Assembly: GCA_030019445.1 (NCBI GenBank) | Contig: JASEEU010000009.1 | Coordinates: 1 to 64,000 of the forward strand | From: Anaerosomatales bacterium | GTDB lineage: Bacteria; Actinomycetota; Coriobacteriia; Anaerosomatales; Anaerosomataceae | DNA length: 64,000 bases | Direction of reading: 5' to 3' | Part shown: one piece after another, positions 1-10,220 of the stretch | Layout: each line of letters starts with the position of its first letter | How positions within the stretch are numbered: the stretch's first letter is position 1 | The notes under the pieces: model-generated | Told to the model about the DNA's origin: nothing | The model's input: the letters and a program-made list of their open reading frames with translations, nothing else | The model's database searches: none | Translations under genes and position numbers: made by a program

Positions 1-39
1 AAGGAGCTCGAGGTCGGAGCAGAGGGCTTCATACACCAC

Positions 40-68
40 TTGACGGGACGTGGCCGATTGAATCTATG
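40..68 (+). promoter_or_regulatory. Candidate dnaN promoter
   Basis: TTGACG at 40-45 is followed after 17 nt by TCTATG at 63-68, or after 19 nt by TATGAA at 65-70. The -35 is good and the -10 is weak. It lies just upstream of the dnaN ribosome binding site, an AGGAATAGGA stretch at 71-80. Confidence 0.4.
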
Positions 69-82
69 AAAGGAATAGGAAC

Positions 83-1183
83 ATGAAGGTATCGGTGGCA
101 CGAGGAGAACTTCTGGATGCCCTTTCCGTCGTCGCGAAAGGACTCTCTTCCCGCACCACCCTGCCGATCCTTTCAGGCATCCACGTCTCCGCACATGGAG
201 AGGACCTCATCCTCCAGTCCACCGATCTTGAGATATCCATCAAGACATCGACCCGCGCGAAGGTGGAGAAGCCGGGGCAGAGCGTCCTTCCCGGCCGCCT
301 CCTGAACGATATCGTTCGTAGCCTTCCTGAAGCAGCTGTCTCTATCGATGTGGGCGAGACTGGAGAGGCCAAGGTGGTTTGCGGGACGTCTTCTTTCTCC
401 ATGAGGACCCTCTCAGCAGATGACTTTCCCAAGTTCCCTGAAGTGAGCGCCGAGACGACATTGAGCGTCCCGAGCGACGCGTTCGCTGGAATCGTCCATC
501 GGGTTTCCAAGGCGGTCAGCAGGGACGAGACCCGGCCGATCCTTACAGGCGTCCTTGTGGTGATGGACGGGTCCGACCTGAGGATGGTAGCGACCGACTC
601 ATACCGCCTCTGTCTGAGCGAGATCGCTGTCGGCGGTCTCTCCGGCCAGATGGAAGTCGTCGTCCCCGGACGCGCTCTGGAAGATGTGGCACGGCTGGCG
701 ACCAACGCAGAAGCTCTGTCCGTAGGTGTCTCTGAGAATCAGGTCATCTTCTCTTTCGGCGCGACGACGTTCGTCTCGAGGCGGATCGAGGGGTCGTTCC
801 CAAACTACCGCCAACTCATCCCGAAAGAGGTCGAGACGAAGGTCGAGGTCGACCGCGGCGAGCTTCTCGACGCCATCAAGCGTGTTTCCCTTATGGCGCA
901 GCACAACGCGCCGATCCGCCTCTCCGTCGCCGGAGACGAACACACGTTAAGCCTTGGGGCGCAGACGCAGGACGTCGGAGAGGCCCATGAGGACCTTCAG
1001 GTGGCGATCACCGGACAAGATGTGGAGATAGCGTTCAACCACGCGTATCTGCTTGACGGTGTGTCGGTAGCGGAGGGCGAGAAGATCGCGATCGAGATCG
1101 TGAGCCCTCTGAAGCCCGGGCTGCTCAAGGTCGCGGGGAGTGAAGCGTTCGTCTACCTACTGATGCCCGTCCGCCTCGGTTAA
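83..1183 (+). CDS. dnaN: DNA polymerase III sliding clamp, beta subunit
   Basis: This 366-residue protein is the ring-shaped processivity clamp that tethers the replicative polymerase to DNA. The length is normal for DnaN and the three repeated clamp domains run along the whole chain. Family features include an N-terminus of the form MKVSVARGELLDAL, the stretch RTTLPILSGI near residue 25, and a C-terminus ending in YLLMPVRLG, typical of the clamp's final strand. The ATG follows an AGGAATAGGA ribosome binding site with ideal spacing. It heads a dnaN-recF-DUF721-gyrB-gyrA cluster, the usual order beside dnaA and the origin, so oriC and dnaA probably lie just before position 1. Confidence 0.97.
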   Translation: MKVSVARGELLDALSVVAKGLSSRTTLPILSGIHVSAHGEDLILQSTDLEISIKTSTRAKVEKPGQSVLPGRLLNDIVRSLPEAAVSIDVGETGEAKVVCGTSSFSMRTLSADDFPKFPEVSAETTLSVPSDAFAGIVHRVSKAVSRDETRPILTGVLVVMDGSDLRMVATDSYRLCLSEIAVGGLSGQMEVVVPGRALEDVARLATNAEALSVGVSENQVIFSFGATTFVSRRIEGSFPNYRQLIPKEVETKVEVDRGELLDAIKRVSLMAQHNAPIRLSVAGDEHTLSLGAQTQDVGEAHEDLQVAITGQDVEIAFNHAYLLDGVSVAEGEKIAIEIVSPLKPGLLKVAGSEAFVYLLMPVRLG

Positions 1184-1195
1184 GGCCGGCGCGGT

Positions 1196-2302
1196 GTGCC
1201 CATCACCCGGATCGAGCTCACGCGGTACCGCAACTACGGGGCGTGGTCCCTCCATCCTGACCCGGCTTTGACGATCCTCGTCGGGCCCAACGCGGCCGGC
1301 AAGACGAACGTCATCGAGGCCATCCAACTCCTCACCACAGGCCGCTCGTTCCGTAGCGCCCGCTGGTCGGATCTCGTCCAGTGGGGAAAGCAGAGTGGCA
1401 GCGCGGCGATGGAGATCGCGAGAGAGGGAAGCACAGCGCGGGTCGAGATGGATGTGACCGCCGACGGAAGACGCACGTACTCGATGAACGGTAAGACGGT
1501 CCGGCGCGTGACGGATGTGACACGCGTCCTTCCTTGCGTGACGTTCACTCCCGATGATCTGGCTCTGAGCAAGGGTCCATCTGAGAACCGGAGAGCTGCT
1601 ATCGATGATCTCGGCGAGCAGCTCTCTAAGACGTTCGGCTCGATACGTAGGGACTACATGAAGGCTCTCCGGCAGCGGAACCGCGCCCTTCGTGACGGAG
1701 AGGGGCAAGCCACGATAGACGCGCTCGCCGAGCAGATCGCGCACTTGGGTGCCCGGCTGGCGGTGCACCGCAGGCGACTTCTCGCGCGGGTCGAGGACCA
1801 CGCCACGGCGATCTACGCACGGCTTTCAAGAGGAGAGGATCTCGCCTTCACATACGCCGACCGGTGCGGATTTGGAGGAGCTTCCCACCGAGAAGAGATA
1901 TCGGCAGCCGAGGCGACCGCGTGTCTGCTCGGCGAGATCATGCGCCGGAGCGGAGACGAGCGGAGCCGGAAGGTCACGCTCGCAGGGCCACACCGCGACG
2001 ATGTCGTGTTCCTCGTCGACGGGAAGGACGCGCGGGCGTTCGCTTCACAGGGGCAGCAGCGGACGATCGCGCTCGCATGGAAGTGGGCGGAGGTGCGCGT
2101 CGTAGAGGAGGTGGCGCACCGCAAGCCGGTGCTCTTGCTCGACGACGTCATGTCCGAACTCGACGCCCGGCGGCGCGCAGCGCTGACCGGCCTCGTCCAG
2201 GAGGATGTCCAGACCTTCATCACCACGACGAACACCGGGTACTTCGACCAGGCCCTGCTCGGCGACGCGAAGGTCGTCAGCATCGAACACCAGGGGGAGT
2301 GA
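1196..2302 (+). CDS. recF: DNA replication and repair ATPase RecF
   Basis: This 368-residue SMC-like ATPase loads RecA at single-strand gaps. The Walker A motif GPNAAGKT lies near residue 35, the ABC-type signature region (FASQGQQRTIALAWKWAE) near residue 283, and Walker B (PVLLLDDVMSELD) near residue 310. It starts with GTG 12 nt after the dnaN stop and belongs to the same transcription unit. Length and motif order are normal for RecF. Confidence 0.95.
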   Translation: MPITRIELTRYRNYGAWSLHPDPALTILVGPNAAGKTNVIEAIQLLTTGRSFRSARWSDLVQWGKQSGSAAMEIAREGSTARVEMDVTADGRRTYSMNGKTVRRVTDVTRVLPCVTFTPDDLALSKGPSENRRAAIDDLGEQLSKTFGSIRRDYMKALRQRNRALRDGEGQATIDALAEQIAHLGARLAVHRRRLLARVEDHATAIYARLSRGEDLAFTYADRCGFGGASHREEISAAEATACLLGEIMRRSGDERSRKVTLAGPHRDDVVFLVDGKDARAFASQGQQRTIALAWKWAEVRVVEEVAHRKPVLLLDDVMSELDARRRAALTGLVQEDVQTFITTTNTGYFDQALLGDAKVVSIEHQGE

Positions 2303-2305
2303 ACC

Positions 2306-2872
2306 GTGGCCCGGCTACGGAAGACGAAGGCGTTCGGGGACCTCGGCGACCGGATGCTCGAGCGTATCGACCCACGCAAGAGGAGATACGCAGCGCGCGC
2401 GGTCGAGGTGTGGGCCGAGATAGCGGGTGCGGACATCGCTCAACACACGCTCGGGTCGGCGCTGCGCGAGTCGGGAGAGCTGGTCGTCTACGTGGACTCA
2501 TCGACGTGGGCGAGCGAACTCGCGCTCATGAGCGAGCGACTGAAGGACGGCATCAACGAGCGGATCGGACAGGAACTGGTGAGGTCCATCCGATTCACTG
2601 TGTCCCGGAGGGTGGGGGATGACGCCGTGCGGGTGCAGGCCGAGAAGGACAGCGACGAGTTCTATGAGGCAGACGCGACACCGCCGGTATCTCTCGATGA
2701 GAGCGAGCGGGCGCAGGCAGAGTACGTCGCGTCGGTCGTTACCGACGAGGAGCTCAGGGAGACGGCGCTCAGGGTGATGGTCAAGGACCTGGAATGGAAA
2801 AAGGGTCAGCGGGTCGCCAAAACGGCGGAGGAGGCGCCAGAGGCGCCGGAGCGGCCAAAAACGGACGGCTGA
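2306..2872 (+). CDS. DUF721 (DciA-like) protein
   Basis: This 188-residue protein carries an N-terminal DUF721 domain at about residues 15-105, including WAEIAGADIAQHT and the strand-rich stretch ELVVYVDSSTWASEL. DUF721 includes DciA, a loader of the replicative helicase in bacteria that lack DnaC or DnaI. A place between recF and gyrB is standard for actinobacteria. The C-terminal 80 residues are charged (Glu and Lys rich) and probably flexible. The GTG start sits 3 nt after recF, with a GGGGGAG ribosome binding site inside the recF end. The helicase-loading role is inferred from the family. Confidence 0.8.
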   Translation: MARLRKTKAFGDLGDRMLERIDPRKRRYAARAVEVWAEIAGADIAQHTLGSALRESGELVVYVDSSTWASELALMSERLKDGINERIGQELVRSIRFTVSRRVGDDAVRVQAEKDSDEFYEADATPPVSLDESERAQAEYVASVVTDEELRETALRVMVKDLEWKKGQRVAKTAEEAPEAPERPKTDG

Positions 2873-2884
2873 CACCACCAGTTA

Positions 2885-2893
2885 TGGTAGAAT
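2885..2893 (+). promoter_or_regulatory. Extended -10 promoter upstream of gyrB
   Basis: TGG-TAGAAT is an extended -10 element (TGn plus TAGAAT at 2888-2893). It falls in the 105-nt gap before gyrB, leaving a leader of roughly 75 nt. No convincing -35 is present, as is common for extended -10 promoters. It suggests gyrB can be transcribed separately from dnaN-recF. Confidence 0.5.
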
Positions 2894-2959
2894 CAGGGCA
2901 GGCGAACAACAACATCTCGTGTCACTCGCCGAACCCCAGGCACACCCAGTGAACGGTAA

Positions 2960-4885
<1,926 letters not shown>

Positions 4886-4915
4886 CGAACAGCGTGGGGC
4901 ACGCGAGATCAGCAG

Positions 4916-5446
4916 ATGACAAACGACGAGAACAAGCGCCGGGCGAGGAGCTTCGAGCCGCCTCCGTGGGAGAGGGAGGCGTTCGACCGCTTCCAGCGGG
5001 AGCGGGCGGAGCGCGAGAAGGACGCGGAGCTCGAAGCGGCGCTCGAGAGCATCCGGAGCCCCGGGGTGGAGCTGGCCGAGGGGGAGCAGCCCTCGTCGGC
5101 GGTCGACACACCCAAGCCGCCGGCCGCCGGGCCGCCGAACGGGCGGCCGTCGCCGCCCGTGGTGCCGCCGGACATCGAGGAGCGCGCGGATGCCATGCTC
5201 ATCGAGCTCCGTGCCGAGGAACCCGCCGCCCGCACGGACTGGAAGGGCGTCTCGCTCTGGGTATCGGCGCTGCTCGTGATCGCGGGACTCGGATTCGTGA
5301 TCTGGTCGGGCATCCTGTTCGCGCGCAGCGGCGGCGCGGGCGGCCAGGGCGCGGCTATGGCGACCTTCGGGTCGCTGCTCGTGATGATCTGGGGCCTGAT
5401 GCTCCTCGGGTTCGCCACACTGCTGTGGCGCAAAGTGATGCGGTGA
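4916..5446 (+). CDS. Small two-helix membrane protein between gyrB and gyrA
   Basis: I do not recognise a family for this 176-residue protein. Residues 1-50 are highly charged and probably helical or coiled. Residues 55-85 are rich in Pro and Ala and probably disordered. Two hydrophobic helices follow at about residues 113-136 and 145-168, ending in a basic WRKVMR tail. The topology suggests a membrane hairpin with a large cytoplasmic N-terminal region. It sits inside the gyrase operon 30 nt after gyrB and 24 nt before gyrA, so it is co-transcribed with gyrase, but nothing in it implies a role in supercoiling. Confidence 0.75.
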   Translation: MTNDENKRRARSFEPPPWEREAFDRFQRERAEREKDAELEAALESIRSPGVELAEGEQPSSAVDTPKPPAAGPPNGRPSPPVVPPDIEERADAMLIELRAEEPAARTDWKGVSLWVSALLVIAGLGFVIWSGILFARSGGAGGQGAAMATFGSLLVMIWGLMLLGFATLLWRKVMR

Positions 5447-5470
5447 GCACGACTGTGAAGGGACACCTAC

Positions 5471-8023
5471 GTGACTGATCCGAACGCCTCCAACGTCCTT
5501 CCGGTGGACATAGAAGAGGAGCTGCGCGAGTCATTCCTCGAATACTCGATGAGCGTCATCGTCGCACGGGCCCTGCCGGATGTCCGCGACGGCCTCAAGC
5601 CGGTGCACCGCAGGATCCTCTACGCGATGAACGAATCAGGACTGACGCCCACCAGGCCCTACAAGAAGTCTGCGTGGACGGTCGGCGAAGTCATCGGCAA
5701 GTACCATCCGCACGGCGACTCGGCCGTGTACGACACCATGGTGCGCATGTCGCAGGACTGGGCGATGCGACTGCCGCTCGTCGACGGCCACGGCAACTTC
5801 GGCTCCATCGACGGCGACAGCGCGGCGGCGATGCGCTACACCGAGGCGCGCCTGCACAAGGCGGCCATCGAGCTGCTGCGCGACCTGGACAAGGAGACCG
5901 TCGACTTCGGCCCGAACTACGACGAGTCCCTCCAGGAGCCGCTCGTGCTCCCGAGCCGGTTCCCGCATCTTCTGGTGAACGGCTCGGCCGGCATCGCGGT
6001 GGGCATGGCCACCAACATCCCGCCCCACAACCTGGGCGAGGCGATCGACGCGACGACCGCCTTCATCGATAACCCGGAGATCACAACCGAGGAGCTCCTC
6101 GAGATCATGCCCGGGCCGGACTTCCCGACCGGCGGAGCGATCATGGGCCGAGAAGGCATCCACGACGCATACGCCACCGGGCGCGGCTCCCTGAAGGTCC
6201 GGGGGAAGGCGCACGTCGAGCAGACGACGACCGGCCGGATGCGCATCATCGTGACCGAGATCCCCTACACGGTGAACAAGGCCAAGCTGATCACCAAGAT
6301 CGCCGACCTCGTGCGGGAGAAGAAGCTGACCGAGGTATCGGACCTGCGCGACGAGTCCGACCGCAAGGGCATGCGCGTGGTGATCGAGCTCAAGCAGAAC
6401 GCGATACCCCAGGTGGTGCTGAACAAGCTCTTCAAGCACACGCCGCTGGAGACCGGCTTCGGCGTCATCATGCTCGCGCTCGTCGACGGCGTCCCCCGGA
6501 CGCTCACCCTGCGCGAGATGCTGCACTACTACATCGAGCACCAGAAGGAAGTCGTCATCCGGCGCACCCGTTACGAGCTGCGCAAAGCCGAGGAGCGCGC
6601 CCACATCCTCGAGGGCTACATCATCGCGCTCGACAACATCGACGAGGTCATCCAGATCATCAAGTCGAGCCAGGACGATTCGGAGGCCAAGGCGCGCCTC
6701 ATGGAGCGCTTCGGCCTCTCGGAAGCGCAGACCGACGCGATCCTGGAGATGCGCCTGCGCCGCCTCACCGGACTCGAGCGTCACAAGATCGAGGACGAGC
6801 TCGCGGAGCTCCGGGAGCGGATCGCCTGGTACAAGAAGGTGCTCGGCGACATCGGTCTCGTGCTCCAGATCATCAAGGAGGAGATGGCCGAGATCCGCGA
6901 GAAGTTCGCCAACCCGCGCCGCACTGAGATCAGCGGGACGGCGCGTGACCTCGACGTGGAGGACCTGATCGCCGAGGAGGACATGGTCGTCACGATCACG
7001 ACGGCCGGGTACGTGAAGCGTCTGCCCGTCGCCACCTACCGCCAGCAGAAGCGTGGCGGCAAGGGCAAGGCCGGCGTGAACCTCAAGGAGAACGACTTCG
7101 TCGAGCATCTGTTCATCAGCTCGACCCACGACTACGTCCTGTTCTTCTCCACCAAGGGCAAGGTCTACCGCCTCAAGGTCCATGAGCTGCCGGTGGGATC
7201 GCGCCACGCGCGCGGCACGGCGATCGTGAACCTCCTGCCGTTCGAGCAGGACGAGCACATCGCAGCCGTCATCACCACGCGCGACTTCGCCGAGGACGAG
7301 TTCCTGCTCTTCGCCACGCGGCGCGGGTTGGTCAAGAAGACGGCGATGGACGCGTACAACCGCTCCCGCCGAGACGGCATCATCGCCATCAACCTGCGCG
7401 ATGGCGATGAGCTCATCTCGGTCCGCCGCGTCAAAGAAGGCGAGCGGGTCATCATGGTCTCGGCCCAGGGTAAGGCGATCAAGTGGTCGGAGAGCGACGC
7501 CCGCCCGATGGGCCGCGACACCATGGGCGTGAGAGGCATGAACGTGAAGGACGACGACTGGGTCCTCGGCATGGAGATCGCGCCCGAGGGCTCCGACCTG
7601 TTCGTCGTGACCGAGCGCGGCTACGGCAAGCGCACGCCGATCGCGGACTACCCGGAGCAGAAGCGCGGGGGCATGGGCGTGAAGACGATCCAGGTCACAG
7701 CGAAGAAGGGGAACCTGGCAGGGATGAAGATCGTCGCGCCAGGCCACGAGCTCATGCTCATCTCGGAAGAGGGCGTCGTGATCCGAGTGCGCGTCGCCGA
7801 CATCTCGCAGCTGGGCCGCTCCACGCAGGGCGTGAAGGTCATGAACGTCGGCGCAAGCGACCGCGTCGTGGCCATCGCCCGGGTGAGCGCGAAGAAGAAG
7901 CGTAAGGCCACGGTGGAGGGCCAGCAGGAGCTCATCGACGAAGACACCGCCATTCCCGGCATGTCGGCGCGCGAGGCCGAGGCCGAGGAGCTCGTGAGCG
8001 AGGACTTCGAGGACGAAGAGTAG
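5471..8023 (+). CDS. gyrA: DNA gyrase subunit A
   Basis: This 850-residue protein is the DNA-cleaving subunit of gyrase. The catalytic tyrosine is Tyr123 in [11 protein letters not shown]. The quinolone-region residues equivalent to E. coli Ser83 and Asp87 are Ser84 and Asp88 ([10 protein letters not shown]), the wild-type susceptible combination. The C-terminal beta-pinwheel carries the GyrA box as QKRGGKG, a conservative form of QRRGGKG, which marks it as gyrase rather than topoisomerase IV. A second, degenerate copy, QKRGGMG, follows. The chain ends in an acidic tail of about 30 residues. The start is GTG. Confidence 0.97.
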   Translation: MTDPNASNVLPVDIEEELRESFLEYSMSVIVARALPDVRDGLKPVHRRILYAMNESGLTPTRPYKKSAWTVGEVIGKYHPHGDSAVYDTMVRMSQDWAMRLPLVDGHGNFGSIDGDSAAAMRYTEARLHKAAIELLRDLDKETVDFGPNYDESLQEPLVLPSRFPHLLVNGSAGIAVGMATNIPPHNLGEAIDATTAFIDNPEITTEELLEIMPGPDFPTGGAIMGREGIHDAYATGRGSLKVRGKAHVEQTTTGRMRIIVTEIPYTVNKAKLITKIADLVREKKLTEVSDLRDESDRKGMRVVIELKQNAIPQVVLNKLFKHTPLETGFGVIMLALVDGVPRTLTLREMLHYYIEHQKEVVIRRTRYELRKAEERAHILEGYIIALDNIDEVIQIIKSSQDDSEAKARLMERFGLSEAQTDAILEMRLRRLTGLERHKIEDELAELRERIAWYKKVLGDIGLVLQIIKEEMAEIREKFANPRRTEISGTARDLDVEDLIAEEDMVVTITTAGYVKRLPVATYRQQKRGGKGKAGVNLKENDFVEHLFISSTHDYVLFFSTKGKVYRLKVHELPVGSRHARGTAIVNLLPFEQDEHIAAVITTRDFAEDEFLLFATRRGLVKKTAMDAYNRSRRDGIIAINLRDGDELISVRRVKEGERVIMVSAQGKAIKWSESDARPMGRDTMGVRGMNVKDDDWVLGMEIAPEGSDLFVVTERGYGKRTPIADYPEQKRGGMGVKTIQVTAKKGNLAGMKIVAPGHELMLISEEGVVIRVRVADISQLGRSTQGVKVMNVGASDRVVAIARVSAKKKRKATVEGQQELIDEDTAIPGMSAREAEAEELVSEDFEDEE

Positions 8024-8049
8024 CGACCGACGCTCGCGCGTCGGGATGC

Positions 8050-8092
8050 GGAGGGCGGCCGCCGGGTATTCATTCGGCAACGGCCGTCCTCC
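8050..8092 (+). terminator. Hairpin after gyrA, probable terminator
   Basis: A 12-bp stem pairs GGAGGGCGGCCG at 8050-8061 with CGGCCGTCCTCC at 8081-8092, with one G-U pair and a 19-nt loop. It starts 27 nt after the gyrA stop. There is no T tract, so it could be a weak or factor-assisted terminator. Confidence 0.5.
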
Positions 8093-8120
8093 GTGCATGT
8101 ATACAGTGCCGCGTGAGCGA

Positions 8121-8165
8121 TAGAATCGGATGCGAACCGAAGCGCCCCTGGTCGAGGGGCGCTTC
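8121..8165 (+). promoter_or_regulatory. Candidate promoter followed by a strong leader hairpin, upstream of the MFS gene
   Basis: TAGAAT at 8121-8126 matches the -10 seen before gyrB, though the -35 is poor. A perfect 10-bp stem (GAAGCGCCCC at 8139-8148 with GGGGCGCTTC at 8156-8165) follows, and the MFS ribosome binding site comes right after. If the promoter is real, the hairpin lies at the very 5' end of the mRNA. Otherwise it may be the true gyrA terminator. Confidence 0.4.
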
Positions 8166-8191
8166 TCGCTGTCCTTGAGAGGGGGTACCGC

Positions 8192-9454
8192 ATGCGAACG
8201 GCACTGCGCTTTGTCGGGCGCCTGCTCCCCGGCTCGTACCGCAGCGCGCTGCGCTCGTTCCCGGGCAACGCGCGCCGCTACCTGCTGACCGCCGCTCTGC
8301 AGAACGTGGGCTACGGCGTCATCGGGACGGTCTTCGCCATCCACCTCAAGGACCGGGGCTTCTCGGAAGCCGTCGTGGGCGACGTCGAAGGCGCGCTCGC
8401 CTTTGCGGCGGCGGCGATCTGCCTGCTGCTTCCGCCGCTCGTCGGGACGCTCGGCTACCGGCGGCTCATGATGGTCGCGGCGATCAGCCTCGGCGCGGCG
8501 CGGGCGGCGCAGGCGTTCGCGCCCAGCGCGCTCGGCATCGTCGGGCTCGGCCTGCTGTTCGGGGTGGGCGACGGCATCATGCAGACGCTCTCGACAGCAT
8601 TCATGTCCGAGAACGGCGGACGACGCAGGACCGCGCTCTTCACGGCAGACTTCATCGCACGCGTGAGCGCGATGTTCGCCGGCTCGCTCATCGGCGGCGG
8701 CCTTCCCATGTGGCTGCGGCCGATGATCGGCTCTGCCGAGGCGTTCCGCGTCACCATCGTGGTGGCAGCGGCGCTCATGGCGTTGAGCGCGATCCCGGCC
8801 GCCGGGATCCGCGAGCCGGAAGCGGCCACGCGCGGTCTTCGCGCGTGGTTCACGACGCTCAAGGGGTTCCGGTCGTGGGACCGCCTGCGGCGCCTGCTCG
8901 TGCCCGAGATGCTCATATCGTTCGGCGCAGGGCTCGTGATGCCGTTCGTGGCCATCTACCTGAAGCACCAGCTCGGAGCGACAGTGGGACAGGTGGGCAT
9001 CATCCAGGCCGCGAGCTCGGTCACGATGGCGGTCGGCGCGCTCGCGACTCCGTACCTCGCGCGGCGGCTCGGCCTTGCCGGCACCGTGGTGCTCACGGAG
9101 CTGGCGTCGCTGCCATTCCTCGTGGCGATCCCCTTGAGCTCGAGCCTGCCGGTGGTGGCGGGACTCTTCCTCGTGCGCGGCGCGCTCATGAACATGTCGT
9201 GGCCCGTCTACAACCAACTCTCGATGGAAGGCCTGCCGGCAGCGGACAAGCCTCTCGTCGCGGGCTGGGTTCGGTTCGGCTGGAGCATCGCGTGGCTCGG
9301 CGGCAGCGCCCTCGGCGGCCGCCTGATGCAGCACTCGTACACGATCCCGTGGTTCGTGACCGCGGTGCTCTACGCGATGGGCGCGCTCGCGACGTACCTT
9401 CTGCTTCGGCGCGTGGTCGTGGCGCACGAAGCCGACGCGCGCGATGCGGCGTAG
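8192..9454 (+). CDS. Major facilitator superfamily transporter
   Basis: This 420-residue protein has about 12 hydrophobic segments, the usual MFS length and topology. The cytoplasmic loop between helices 2 and 3 has the form PPLVGTLGYRRLMM, a divergent version of the MFS motif A. Two halves are visible, separated by a charged loop near residues 210-235. No substrate can be assigned from sequence. The ATG has a strong ribosome binding site (GAGAGGGGGT). The HAD phosphatase gene overlaps or abuts its 3' end. Confidence 0.85.
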   Translation: MRTALRFVGRLLPGSYRSALRSFPGNARRYLLTAALQNVGYGVIGTVFAIHLKDRGFSEAVVGDVEGALAFAAAAICLLLPPLVGTLGYRRLMMVAAISLGAARAAQAFAPSALGIVGLGLLFGVGDGIMQTLSTAFMSENGGRRRTALFTADFIARVSAMFAGSLIGGGLPMWLRPMIGSAEAFRVTIVVAAALMALSAIPAAGIREPEAATRGLRAWFTTLKGFRSWDRLRRLLVPEMLISFGAGLVMPFVAIYLKHQLGATVGQVGIIQAASSVTMAVGALATPYLARRLGLAGTVVLTELASLPFLVAIPLSSSLPVVAGLFLVRGALMNMSWPVYNQLSMEGLPAADKPLVAGWVRFGWSIAWLGGSALGGRLMQHSYTIPWFVTAVLYAMGALATYLLLRRVVVAHEADARDAA

Positions 9455-10205
9455 CGGGTATGATGTGAGGGTGACCCGACCGAGTCTCATCGACGACCGT
9501 CTCTCTCGCGTGCGCGCGGTCCTGTTCGACCTCGACGGCACGCTCATCGACACGGTCCCCCACATACTGGCATCGTTCCGGCATGCCACCGCCCAGGTGC
9601 TCGGTGCGGCTTTGCCCGACGATGTGCTGTTGATGCACGTCGGCGTCCCACTGGCGCGGCAGATGCGCTTCTTCACCGACGACGAGGAGGTGGCCGAGGC
9701 GCTGCTCGCCGCGTATCGCCGCTACAACCATGCGACGCACGATGAGATGGCGCGCCTATACGACGGCACGGCCGAGACCCTCTCGGCGCTCCACGCGCGC
9801 GGCATCCCGCTCGGCGTCGTGACGTCGAAGAGCACCCGCATGGCGATACGAGGGATCGAGCTGTTCGACCTCGGCCGGTTCTTCTCGGTGGTCGTCACGG
9901 CTGACGACGTCACGCTCCACAAGCCCGATCCGTACCCGGTGCTGCACGCCGCGCATCTCATCGGCGAAGCGCCGGAGGCCTGCCTCTACGTCGGCGACAG
10001 CCCGCACGACATCCAGTCCGGGCGCGACGCGGGCGCGTTGACGGCCGCGGCTCCCTGGGGGGTGGCGACGGCCGAACGGCTGCTGGAGGCGGGACCCGAT
10101 TTCCTGCTCGGTGACGTACGCGATGTGGTGTCCCTCATGGCCGGAGATGGCGCACGATTCGCAGTGGCGAGCAGGAGCACGCCCGTCGCGACCGAAGGTG
10201 ACTGA
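9444..10205 (+). CDS. HAD-superfamily phosphatase (phosphoglycolate phosphatase/PpaX-like)
   Basis: This is a haloacid dehalogenase hydrolase of about 245-253 residues. All four HAD motifs are visible: FDLDGTLID (nucleophile Asp), VVTSKS (motif II Ser/Thr), the Lys of LHKPDPYPV, and the acidic motif YVGDSPHDI. A helical cap lies between motifs I and II. This arrangement fits phosphoglycolate phosphatases and pyrophosphatase PpaX, and sequence alone does not separate them. The start is uncertain: ATG 9444 overlaps the MFS gene by 11 nt, and in-frame GTGs at 9465 and 9471 are also plausible. Confidence 0.85.
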   Translation: MRRSGYDVRVTRPSLIDDRLSRVRAVLFDLDGTLIDTVPHILASFRHATAQVLGAALPDDVLLMHVGVPLARQMRFFTDDEEVAEALLAAYRRYNHATHDEMARLYDGTAETLSALHARGIPLGVVTSKSTRMAIRGIELFDLGRFFSVVVTADDVTLHKPDPYPVLHAAHLIGEAPEACLYVGDSPHDIQSGRDAGALTAAAPWGVATAERLLEAGPDFLLGDVRDVVSLMAGDGARFAVASRSTPVATEGD

Positions 10206-10220
10206 GCGGGACGTTCCCGT

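Noticed and set aside
5636-9676. A 1,346-residue minus-strand open frame across gyrA, the MFS gene and part of the HAD gene
   Set aside because: It is the antisense shadow of well-supported plus-strand genes in GC-rich DNA, composed of Arg- and His-rich low-complexity sequence with no domain.
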